64,000 nucleotides of DNA from Acanthacorydalis orientalis (taxonomy: Eukaryota; Arthropoda; Insecta; Megaloptera; Corydalidae). Where the stretch lies: positions 12,645,201-12,709,200 of the forward strand of contig CM068314.1 in NCBI GenBank assembly GCA_034766995.1. The letters are read 5' to 3'. The stretch's first letter is position 1; the number at the start of each line of letters is the position of its first letter. Of this stretch, positions 53,670-64,000 are shown one piece after another. A program made the translations under genes and the position numbers. Under the pieces are notes generated by a model, which was given only the letters and a program-made list of their open reading frames with translations, was not told the DNA's origin and searched no databases.

Positions 53670-54010
53670 TTATGAATAGATACGTATGTAAATCACTTGT
53701 ATTTATCCACAACGGTAACAATAAAGAAAATATGTCAGTATCAAGAATAAAAGAATTCTTTTATAGTGATCCCGTCGACTATTATGACAACGCCTATTTC
53801 TTCGATAAAACTGTTCGTCGGGAAGCCACCACTGTCTCGGGGGCGCGTTTTTACGACATTTATAGTCGATATTTTACTTTTACTCCCGAGTTCAATAACT
53901 ATTAAAACAGCTTTTTGTGACTATAAGAGGTACGTTATGAATCACACGAGAAATATAACAGTCGACGCTCGAACCAAAATACATAAGGCGTGAGAAGAAA
54001 ATAAATATAG
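53670..54010 (+). other. GC-richer island with a protein-like open frame
   Basis: The plus-strand frame 53672-53905 contains FFYSDPVDYYDNAYFFDKTV and GARFYDIYSRYFTFTPEFNN. It is rich in Tyr/Phe/Asp and looks more protein-like than neighbouring frames. An acceptor-like TATGTCAG precedes part of it, near 53738. I recognise no family. It could be an exon or chance. Confidence 0.2.
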
Positions 54011-54306
54011 ACCGAAATTGTGTCGTTAAATCACTTTCAATACGAACACTCGACATCGATCGTTTATTGAAGATGTATACAGTTATGTAATCTTGTACAA
54101 TTTTATTAACGCTTCTTTCGTTTATTTCTTAATTAGAAATATCAATATTAAAAAGGAAGAATTGTTTTTATCATCTATCAAAATTATTTCCTTTCTCATG
54201 AAATAATTAATTATTTCTATAAAAAATCAAAAAAATATAACCGCTTTTATTTTTTAATAATTGCTAATTGATTTAATATACGTAAAAGAAGATTTTAATA
54301 ACTAAC

Positions 54307-54350
<44 letters not shown>

Positions 54351-55354
54351 GAGCTGATTTTATAAATATAAAGCACGTTTCTAACGATGATGTCAAACAT
54401 ATAATGTGAAATGCTATCGCTGAACCTTGTTAGTATTTCATGACATCAAGTTTAGTATTAGAGGATCTTGAGAAAACACCTACTGACTTTCCTGACACAA
54501 AATAACTTTTACGAAACTTTCTCGACAAGAAACAGGTGCCGATCTTGTCTCTAAGGTGTTCTCAATTTCAATGTATGTGCCAAAAAGGGTCAATATTAAG
54601 TATTTGTTCGCTAAACGAATATCTACTTTCTACATCTATAGTTTTATTGAAATGATTAATAAAAAATATAAAAAGTTCAATTGTATTGTATATCATTTAT
54701 CTAGAAATAAGATCTAGAATTTTTACAAAAAGTAGCTCTTGAAAAACTTTTGATCTGGAGATGTTATTAATGAGAAAATCGAATTAAATATATTAATAAC
54801 GTCAATATTTTGCTTACAGTCTGTTTTATATTATTCATAATTTGGTTTCAAAATTAATACAATTAAAAACTACAAATATAAATTAAAATATAGGTTAGGT
54901 ATTATTTTTTATAAATTTTACAAACGATATTTGAAAAATATCAATTTATAAATCGTATTATTCTTTTTCATACAATCGAATTTGTAGTTTAAATCAAAAG
55001 TCCATGTAAACTGATAATAATCTCATAAAAACCGAATTGTCTGTATTAATTCGAATGAAATTTGTATTTCATGTAAAGGTTATCGAAACAAGGCTTATTA
55101 CACCTATTTATAATGTGTATCGATCACAAAACACTTTCAAATGAATTAATAGGAAATGCAAATTTGTTTTATGCAGTTTATTAATAATTAAAGTCTGTTT
55201 ATAGCACAAAGGATTTAATGAATGCATTATGAAAATCAATGAACATTATAACTGCTTCCAAGAATAATTAATTTTGTAGAGAAGTAATTATTAATAAAAT
55301 ATTTTTTTCCATCTGCAGATCTATCAAAAAAAGAATATAATTTTAATGGCATAT

Positions 55355-56590
55355 ACAGGGTGTACCAGAGGAATGGGGAAATTTCAAAACGCTATAATTA
55401 AATGACTTTTTTTTACATAATTTTGTTTATATATTATTGGTAGGAATATCGGGATATTATATTTTTTTGAAAATAACGCTTGATAGATGAACACCGTTTC
55501 AACGTGTACATTCTTGTAATCTTATTCGGAAATTTCCATTACGCGTCTCAGCATGTCTAGTGGAATCTTTGCAAATTGCTTCTTGAATTTTTAATTTAAG
55601 TTCAGAGATAGTGTATGGATGATCAATATGCGCCTTGCTCTTTAGATAATCTCAAAGAAAATAATCAAACGTCGTGATCTTGCTGACCAAACAACATCTC
55701 CATTTTTGGAAATGATATGGTTTGAAAAGAGCGTTCTTACAGCAGCCATGGTCTCTTTAGTGGTATGACTTGTTGTTCCATCTTGCTGGAACCATATAAT
55801 TTATGAAAATCGAATTAATTCTTACATCATAAATGTTGTAGTCATGTTAGAGTAAGGGGGTGTGTTAATGTTGATGGTATTTTCGATATTCTCTTGGAAG
55901 AATGTTCCTATAATGCCGAAAGACAAAACTGCACACCATACAGTAAATTTTAGAGTATGTCGCGGATTTTGATGTGACGATGATTGATTCATATATGTAT
56001 TCCCTGCACTCTAATATCGATTATTCTGCTTGTTCAGATAGATGTTTGAATGAAAATGTGCATTACCTGACATGAATAAATTATGAATTGTGTTTTCATT
56101 TTCATCCAAACGTGCATGCATATCTTAACAAAAATTCATACAATAAGGCAAATCAGTATCTTTTAAATCCTGAACAATTTGAATTTTGTATCGATGAACA
56201 TTTAAATCATTATGTAGTATTTAACGTACCGATGTCTTACTAATATTCAATGCAGATGAGTGTTTACGGGATGAATGTCGAGGGCTACGGGTTACAGCAA
56301 CTCTAACAGGGTCAATGTTTTCTGGAGTTCTTATTACTTTTATGGACTCTCGATGGTTCCATTTTAATATGGAGTCAGTTTCTTGAAACTCTGAATCCAC
56401 AAGTTGAGATGGAATGAATAGTCTATACCTGCCCACGACCTGGAATGTTATAATGATTGCAAAATAGCCATTGTACAGTTTTAGCAGAATTATTTTTTTT
56501 GTAAAGTGATTTCACAGCGAAAGCTCGATGTCCACCAGACCAAGTTTGGTATCTTATGACTTGGAATAATTTCAAAAATTTTGTAAACAT
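55355..56590 (-). pseudogene. Dead IS630/Tc1-like transposase with N-terminal HTH domain
   Basis: The left border, at 55355, begins ACAGGGTGTACC, a typical end for this class. Reading leftwards from about 56582 come an HTH region (WSGGHRAFAVKSLYKK then NSAKTVQWLF), the linker RTPENIDPVRVAVTRSPR and HSSRKHSSALNISKTSVR, then DLNVHRYKIQIVQDLKDTD, NENTIHNLFMSGNAHFHSN and a degraded catalytic part with QQDGTTSHTT. At least four stops or frameshifts break it. The order HTH, SPRxSxRKHxxAL, HxYKIQxVQ matches transposases abundant in ants and bees (HTH part known as DUF4817). The 5' end is lost beside the (TA)n tract at 56596-56636. Confidence 0.8.
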
Positions 56591-56592
56591 GC

Positions 56593-56595
<3 letters not shown>

Positions 56596-56636
<41 letters not shown>
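56596..56636. repeat. (TA)n microsatellite at a transposon edge
   Basis: A 41-bp TA run that interrupts or borders the HTH region of the dead IS630-type transposase at 55355-56590. Confidence 0.95.
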
Positions 56637-56639
<3 letters not shown>

Positions 56640-56789
56640 GTGTGTATGTTTGTGTGGAGGTATAAATATAATGAATTCATACTCTTTATAAAAAATCCAA
56701 TAACAGGTTTATACATCATAAACTATATGTATAACAAATATATTGTTAGAGATTAATTATTTTTGGTTGCAAAAAACCGAATTCAAAAT

Positions 56790-57240
56790 TCGAGATAATT
56801 ACAAATACGCTTTATATTTCAATTATGAATCTTTATAATCAGAATCAACGGGCGGTAGACTGGAAATTTTCGTAAAATATCAAATATAGTCGAAGCATTA
56901 CAATAACGAATTTATCTATATATTTAAATATGTATATCGTTTCAGTTACCTGACTTTATGTAGTAATTTTCCAAGCAGGAATCGGTTATGTGTTAACGTG
57001 CTTCGTATAGACCTCAGATTACCGATAATTACACAAGGATATGGATCAAGGTTTGCCGTGGGCACAGGTAACTCGATCACGAGCGAATGTTATTAGTGGC
57101 AGATTAAATATTACACGGTGAAAATTCATCATCAACAGTCATGCGATAATTGAAATCGTGTTTACGACACCAAAAATGGTTTCGATATTGCTTTTACACA
57201 GCGTTCGATGAATGATATGGTTTTGTAAAAATTATTGTGA
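56790..57240. other. GC-richer stretch with a donor-like site
   Basis: A unique patch in AT-rich DNA. GGGCACAG|GTAACT near 57069 looks like a plus-strand splice donor, but no open frame leads into it. No gene is called. Confidence 0.2.
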
Positions 57241-58367
57241 AATACGACCAACAGAAATTATATGGTATTAATGTTTATAGCTTATGTAAAATAATTAAGT
57301 GCTTTCTATATGAATACATACAAACGCATATTTATATATATATACATTTAAGAAATCAAAATACTGAAATCTCAATAAAAATGGTCTATTTACAAATCCA
57401 TTTTAAAATCAATTTAGCTAGTACATAATTTATTGGGCACTTAAGAACGTTTTTATAACAACATTCAAAATGTTTAGTTTAAGAAAAAAAAATTTGTATA
57501 AAACCTTGATAAAAATACATATATTTTATAATCTGATAAAATACCGTCTCTGATAAATATTATGTATGTAATTTAACGTGTAATAAATTATTAGAAAAAT
57601 AAGACAGATTTAAAATTCAATTATTATTATATATATTACTAGAATTATATAAGATATTTTTATTATTTTTTAATGTTAGTACACGTTTTTTTAAAAAATA
57701 TATTTTAGGTGTGACATCTATAAATTAATATATCAAAATAAAAAGTTGAGATCGTAGTTTGATTTATGAAAATGGATTTAACTTTATGGCTTTGCAAAAT
57801 TTTTTTTCGTTAACAAGTATAATAAATTATGCTAGTTTAATTTCAAATTTTCAGTAACATGCGGTGTAATTTTTAATGATTTGTATAAAGTAAACTTGCA
57901 TTATAAACAAAATTTTAAAAGACAACAGATTTGAAATTTCTTCTTTTTTTCTAAAAAAATATTATGTTTACTAATTAAGTACCTAATTAAAAAAATATTA
58001 AAGATAATCAAACTGTAAATAATTTCAAATAACAAAAAATGCCTTCCTTATTCAGAAGAATTAATAGCCAGAATTAAGCTGAAAATTATTCAAAAGTTAG
58101 TAAAAAATGAAGAACAAAGAGATGATAGATTAGAATAAACTACAGTTTTGCACCTATGAATTCTATGAAAGCTTTTATTAATACATTAATATGGTAAATG
58201 TATAACAATGGAAAGCTTTGTTCATAATGGAAGTCTTTCTATCGATGTTCTTGCTTGCAGTAAGCGTATATTAATTTATTTAATTAATGGCATAACTTTA
58301 ATTTCAATTTATTATATCTGTTTAATATAGATTTAAGTCTAAGAGTTTTTTAAAAAATATTTCAATA

Positions 58368-59187
58368 CTTGGGTCGTTTGATAAGTATTCTAAAAAAGCA
58401 AGTTAGACACCGTTTTTTTTTTAGAAAAAATCGATTTTATTTATCAACAAAGTTTTTGTTGAGATGTATGCATTTAGTACAGCGAATCTGCAAATATGCG
58501 TTGACGGTGGCGATGACATCCTCATTCGACATGAATTTCTTCCTACCGAGCCAAATTTTCAAGTTTGGGAAGAGGAAGAAGTCGCACGGGGACAATTTCG
58601 GAGAATAGGATGGATGAAGAATCGACTCGAAGCCTAAATCGTGCAATTTTACCATTGCGACGGTCGATTTGTGTGACGGCGCGTTGTCCTGGTAAAAGAG
58701 CACTTTTTGTGCGTCAATCTTGACTGTATTTGTCTCAGCTCTTCTTTGAAATGGTTCAATAATGTTGCATAATAGGCTTCTGTTATCGTTTTTCTCTTCA
58801 TTAAGTAGCCAATCAGGGAGATTCCTTGGAAATCACAAAAAGCAGTGGCCATCGCCTTTTGGAAATAGGTCTTCACCTTCTTCGGCGCACTATCACCAGT
58901 CGTTGTTCATTGCGTTGACTGCTGCTTCGAATTAGGTGTGCAGTACTGAATCCATGTTTCATTCACAGTGACAAATCGACGCAAAAAGTCCTGCTAGTTG
59001 TTCTCCATTTTTGCGGTAACTGCTACAATGGCAGCTTCAAATATCTATAGAACGTGAACAACGCTTCACTTCTGGCTGAAATTTAGCTTATGTTAGTTTG
59101 AAAAGTGACACTTGATAGCCGTGACGTTACCAAATGAATGGTGGCGCCACATCATAGAAATTTACCAAATTTATCAATCGACCCACG
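58368..59187 (-). mobile_element. 820-bp internally deleted mariner with both inverted repeats
   Basis: Both ends are visible: CTTGGGTCGTTTGATAAGT at 58368 and, on the other strand, CGTGGGTCGATTGATAAAT from 59187. Each is bordered by TA (58366-58367 and 59188-59189), the mariner target duplication. Minus-strand coding begins at about 59009 with MENN, a stop, then QDFLRRFVTVNETWIQYCTP. The N-terminal HTH part is thus missing and the start is joined to the first catalytic D region. It continues GDSAPKKVKTYFQKAMATAF and, after a frameshift near 58700, VLFYQDNAPSHKSTVAMVK with LHPSYSPKLSPCDFFLFPNL. The catalytic D residues in QDNAPSH and SPCDFF remain. Not functional, but possibly once mobilised in trans. 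Confidence 0.85.
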
Positions 59188-59389
59188 TACACGATACAAA
59201 ATACTTAACCAACTACATTAGGAGATATTTTAAACTTAATGGGTTTCATTATAGATATAAAATTATAAAAACCAATAAGATTATTAAAAATCATCAATTG
59301 TTTGAGTAAACAATTCTTATATTTTAGAAATTAGAATAGTCTTTTAAATTGTTACAAAATAAGTCTACTGTAACTAATTAATCATATAA

Positions 59390-59960
59390 TATGAATTGTG
59401 ACTCAACGGAACTAATAGTCATATACGGAATAAATTTATTTACGTACGACAGAACGATAAATGGAATTATATATCATGGAATGTCTTACGGCTACGTACT
59501 TCATATTCCGTTGATGAACATCTCATATGTTACCGTCGCGTGTCTCGCAAGTCGGTCAAACGGCGGACAGGAGACCGTACAAGCAGATGATGAGCCATGT
59601 AGCCACTTCCCACACAGTTTCGTGACAATGGTTCATTCAACGCGACCGTACCAGTCTAAAACTAATGGTTATTACCGCAAATGCTTCAGGATATGATCAT
59701 ATTTCGAGCTCTGTTTTGTTGGTCCGTTGACACTGATGACACTGGTTCTGTCACCACATTTCTTACGATAAATTTTATAGCATGTCAAGTATATAGTTCG
59801 CGTAAAATGTAGCGGGTGATAAAAGATTCAGCCGAAAAGATTTGTAAGATTTAAGCAATGTGCGAATGTTGTGTCATTTTCGACTCGTGTTTCGTTGTCA
59901 GTACAGAATGTATTTATTCGTATAATTTTTAGCTGATTTTCTAGCTATTTTGAGAGAAAA
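59390..59960 (+). other. GC-richer island with a 101-codon open frame
   Basis: The plus-strand frame 59391-59696 starts MNCDSTELIVIYGINLFTYD. It shows no domain I know, no signal peptide and no coiled coil. It lies just right of the 820-bp mariner. It may be noncoding. Confidence 0.25.
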
Positions 59961-62930
59961 TATATTATTTTTGTTATATATAAAGTTAAGAATGTTTTTA
60001 TTTTTTAAAAAGTAATATTAAATAATAATGACATTTCATGAACAACTATAATGAATTTCTAAATAGTGAAAGAAGTATTTTCTTAAAATTAATGACCAAA
60101 AATAAATCATATTTTTAAATTAAATTAATATTTTTCTTTATCAAATTTTAAACTCATTTCTAGAATCATCCTTTTAATAAATCTACCATATATCTTAGTA
60201 TATAAAGCGACCTTTAAAAGCAAAATTATTTTTTTTTCAAAAAATAGGGGGTCGACTTGTACAAAAAAAACCTTTAAAATATAAAGAAGAATTAATTGTG
60301 CTTATATAGAAATTAAATTCTTTATTTTAAAAAGGAACTTAAATTTGGTATATATTATAAATTCATTGATAAATTCATTTTAAATATTTTTTTTAAATTA
60401 AATACTTACCCATAGCCTTTTAGATATAAGCCATGCACGATGTTTTAAATACAGTTGTCAAATCAAGGTAATTTCCGGAATTTCATTTTTGAAATTTTAA
60501 ATTAAAGAATATAATTCCCTTAATTTTGATTTTGGACATAAAATTGTATTATAACATGTGAAAGAGGTGTTTAATTTAGGATTGTCTTATACGATCGATA
60601 TATGATAAATGTATAAATTTTATCTTAAAATTTCGACCTCGTTTTTATGTAGATCACCTTATATGCCAAGATATGCATTATTTTATTTAACAGATAAGCC
60701 AATAATTATAAAAATAGGTAGATGAAACTAAATTTTTTAAAAAAGATATAAAAGTTATATATTTAATCAGCGTATTTTAAATTCAGGATATTTAAAAATT
60801 AAAAACAAAATAATTATTAAACAGTATCAATACTTGATGTCCTGATGATCTTTGTCTTTTTGGATCATCTGCTTGTCTGTTACCCACTACACATTTCGAA
60901 TCATGTGCCATGTTCAAGTAAATTCAAATATAATTTCTTAAGATGGTACACATACTGAAACTAGTAGTGAATAATAGATACTTTGATGATATAAAAGTAT
61001 ATAAAATTATAATAAGTATAAAAAAAATAATGTATTCTCTCTAGGAAATGAACAAAATAGTAATAAAAATAATATGAAAACTAAGACAATAATGAACAAA
61101 TCAAGAAAAATAACGAAATTATTAAAACACTCCGAGACAATAATTGTTTCTATCTCAAAATAACAAGAAAATGCAGTAGTAATTTTGAATAAGATCGACT
61201 ATTATAATAAATCAATTGTTGGTTATTTTGAAAGAAAATGTTGTGATGTGTGAGGAGCTAGTAATTTGCTGTTAGTGAATTATTTTGAAAACTATCTCTC
61301 AATGCTTTTATAAAATTTAAATGTATGTAATTACAATTAAGTGAACATCTATTTTGTTATCATGTGAAACAACATGGAAAGAACGAGCGAATTTTCCACA
61401 AATCGTACACTTTCCACTACACAATTTCAAGCACATGATAAATATCCACTCACATCAGCATATTTCGACTTAAATACTGAAATATTGTCATCGTTCTAGT
61501 GTTTACAAACGCACAAAATCACATGTTGAGATTCTCATCAGGATTACAGAGGTATATAGTCGAGTCGAATATACTTATAGGCATATTAACAAACATTTAT
61601 ATACACAAGTTTGTAAGTTTACTGTTTCTAGTGCAAACATTAATTTTACTAGTTTATTTAGCTGAGTCGCTTAGATAGTAAAATGCTACGTACGCATTAT
61701 GCGTTCATGCTATTTGCGGTTGTTATATTTGTTTAGTTTTCACTTATCTTGTCTCTAATTTTCATCTATAATTTAACACCATATGTATATAATATTGTTT
61801 ATGTTAACAAATTCGTTCAAAATTCAATTTTACAGATATCGTATCTGCTGAAAACATTGTGTACATTAAAAAAATTACCTGTATAAAATTTAGTATTAAC
61901 GCATTTTATTTACATTTACTATAAATCGATGCATGTTTATCTGTAATTACATTTTTCTCCATTATTATTTTATTTATATTAAATATGTTAATTTAAATTC
62001 AGTTAAGTATATAATTCATTTATTAAATTAAATTCAAATTCAGTTAAGTATATAAATTTCTTTTAATAACTTATTTTTACAATATTATATTTTAAATAGC
62101 ATAGGAGAAAAATTAAATAATTGATAAGAGTCTATCCAAAAATTGGTTAGCTTGTTTTTTATATATCAATGTGCTTTTATTATTTAATAGTAATATAATA
62201 GCAAAAAATTTAATCAATACTTAAGTAAGTAGTCGTTATTCTTAAATCGTTTTATTTTTTGTCATTGAAGTTAATTCAATGAAGAAATTAATTAATATGT
62301 TATTTTTAAATGATTTCTTTTCTGATTTTGAGTATTAATTATATTTTTTGTAACTATAAATGTTAATATATACATTTATTCATTTATTTATTTTTTCGAT
62401 TTATTTAAAGATATTTTGAATTTATATAAAATATAATTTAATCTCTGCAACCTACACATGTATACATTTTATGATTTTATCTATATGTTCATATTTATTG
62501 TAAGTGATTATTTATTGAAGTATGATTTAAAATATTCTTGGATAATAAATAGTTTTGGTATAGTTATTTATTAAATTTAAGTTGAATTGTTTCTCTATAT
62601 TTTAGTGAGTATTTTTCCACTTTTTTATTCCAATATAATTAAAATTGCTGATATGAAGGGCAAAAATAACATATTAAATGATTTAAACTTATTTTTAGTA
62701 GATTAATTCGTTCTTAATACTATTTTTATAAAAATAATTTTAATTTTCATAAATTATAAAAAAAAGAGTTTAATTTCATTCAGGTATGAAAATGTGACTT
62801 GTATTTAAGTTTTTCTTTCTTGTATTACAATTATTTTCGTAATGAAATTTGTAAGATTATTAAACTATTAACATTTACATTTTTTATGTTAGAAATTTTA
62901 AGAAACGCACTTACGTATTCTTAGGAAGGA
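59960..62930. other. AT-rich stretch without recognisable gene
   Basis: No frame of note. It contains a 20-bp direct repeat at 61995-62014 and 62036-62055 and weak GC-richer patches around 60840-60960 and 61230-61700. Nothing else is seen. Confidence 0.4.
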
Positions 62931-63117
62931 CTTGGAAAAATAAATAAATGGTTTTTATCTCAGAGACGCATTCGGATTACCTTACTTTACCTTCTTGTGC
63001 ATTATATCACAGCCTATAGCGGCGTTTCCATATGGCGTCAACGTTTCGTATTAACTTTAACGACGTAATACAAAGATATGCAAATATAGTCGCGCGCCCG
63101 CGAAAACATTTCGCATA

Positions 63118-63211
63118 ATGGAAGGAAGTAGTCAAGTAACAACATGTGGTGGAGCTGAGGTGGTTTACGCTAGAGTTGCATGTAGAACCGACGTAGATTT
63201 AACGTCACTGT
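63118..63211 (+). CDS. Candidate first coding exon at the right edge
   Basis: A CpG island (about 62970-63250, containing GTCGCGCGCCCGCGAAAAC) is followed by ATG 63118. Its frame reads MEGSSQVTTCGGAEVVYARV then ACRTDVDLTSL and meets a good donor, ACTGT|GTAAGA, at 63211/63212. That would leave a 94-nt coding exon with the last codon split after base 1. The promoter-like setting, good start context and donor make it plausible. The family is not recognised, and the next exon may lie beyond the window. Confidence 0.28.
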
Positions 63212-63287
63212 GTAAGATAAAGCAGTACTGTATCTTTGAGAAATGCTTGTAAAGCTCAAAACCCGTAAAAATACTAATATACCAATA

Positions 63288-63297
63288 TTATATATAT

Positions 63298-63346
<49 letters not shown>

Positions 63347-63388
63347 AATATATTTATATATATATATATATATATAAATAAATATATG
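63288..63388. repeat. Compound TA-rich microsatellite
   Basis: Several TA runs separated by AAATA, TACATAAATA and similar interruptions over about 100 bp. Confidence 0.9.
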
Positions 63389-63539
63389 TATACATAAGTA
63401 AGAAAATTAAATATAGAAAAATATGAGTTATTTTTTTAAATATTTAACTTTAATGTCAATTAAAAATACTGATTTAATTGAATTCGTTTGTATACAAACG
63501 AACCCCATTTCCAAATACAACAAGACTTTTTTTATAAAA

Positions 63540-63830
63540 ATATTATAATTTAAAATCATGTGTGACAGACTTCATGGAATGGTATCAGGCAGTCTTATGG
63601 CCTCCCATTTTGACATCTACAAAAGTTCTAAAACCACGTCCAGTACCTCTTAGAAAAGAAAGAGCTATAGAATCCGTGCTCAAAAAATTCACTGACCTCA
63701 TAATATAGTTCTAAATCTATGGCTAATTCATATTCACAAAACAATTTTTCTCTGCTCCACAAACAACAATAATCTTTCTGATCGAATCTGTTCAATAATC
63801 TTGAAGAAAATTTTTATTTTTTTAAGAAAT
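63540..63830. other. Unresolved non-TA sequence near the right edge
   Basis: This segment is less AT-rich than its surroundings and reads partly protein-like on both strands (minus: RYWTWF near 63640; plus: SGSLMASHFDIYKSSK near 63583). Stops break every frame. It could be a decayed transposon fragment or part of an intron. Confidence 0.2.
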
Positions 63831-64000
63831 GCTTATAAAAGTAATAGTTTTCGATTTAGATGAACATTTTTCGTGGAATTTGTATTCTTTAACTATAATG
63901 TATCGATTTATATCAAAAATTTCAATTTTTTGATTTTAGATTGTTGGTCAAAAAAGATGATATTGTATGCAAAATCTGATGAAAAATTGAATATTTAAAA

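Noticed and set aside
17563..56756. Many open frames rich in alternating Tyr-Ile
   Set aside because: They are translations of (TA)n tracts (for example 19227-19442, 19760-20092, 21672-22088, 39606-39904 and 56423-56756) and carry no real coding signal, except where transposase motifs lie next to them.
1..64000. tRNA, rRNA and known miRNA genes
   Set aside because: I looked for B-box-like GGTTCGAATCC patterns and for seeds of common insect miRNAs (let-7, miR-1, bantam, miR-8, miR-9, miR-124 and others) and saw none. A covariance-model search would be needed to exclude them.
1..64000. CRISPR array, prophage or bacterial insertion
   Set aside because: No regularly spaced repeats and no dense bacterial-style coding. 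The GC-rich hairpin at 7567-7607 is too short to argue for bacterial DNA.

Overview
This is a piece of nuclear DNA from an animal, most likely an insect and probably a hymenopteran (bee, wasp or ant). The placement is an inference. It rests on introns with GT-AG borders, extreme AT-richness, dozens of long (TA)n microsatellites, GC-richer islands in an AT-rich background, and decayed mariner and IS630-Tc1-type transposons of kinds common in Hymenoptera. There are no operons, no bacterial or viral genes, and no rRNA or tRNA that I can see.

Only one compact cluster, about 30.4-37.7 kb, holds genes I can reconstruct fully. On the minus strand is SSRP1, the HMG-box subunit of the FACT histone chaperone (12 coding exons, 721 aa). 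Head to head with it, 353 bp away on the plus strand, is Lst8/mLST8, the WD40 subunit of TOR complexes (5 exons, 315 aa). Converging on Lst8 from the right is allantoinase on the minus strand (10 exons, 455 aa), with a complete binuclear metal site and one GC-AG intron. All three open reading frames join without a break through splice sites I placed from the sequence. The three genes belong to different processes (chromatin, nutrient signalling, purine breakdown), so their proximity is probably only physical.

Everything else is gene-poor. 1-30.4 kb is an AT-rich desert with three related, internally deleted mariner copies (about 1.4, 23.0 and 27.4 kb), a 136-bp fold-back element (6.9 kb), a probable LINE 3' end (9.2 kb) and GC-richer islands of 150-700 bp. 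The island at 4.3-5.0 kb carries two strong minus-strand splice donors and may be the 5' end of a gene lying to the left. 37.7-64 kb is a second desert with CpG-containing islands (40.5, 47.4, 48.7, 52.7, 59.4 and 63.0 kb). Two of these contain short reading frames that could be first coding exons of unrecognised plus-strand genes. It also holds transposon relics: a pogo/Tigger-like C-terminus (49.6 kb), a mariner (51.2-52.1 kb), an IS630-type transposase with an HTH domain (55.4-56.6 kb), and an 820-bp mariner with both inverted repeats and a TA target duplication (58.4-59.2 kb).

I did not find a convincing new biological system. The best leads are the mariner deletion-derivative family, the hairpins and palindromes built around TA tracts, the GC-AG intron in allantoinase, and the two candidate first exons.
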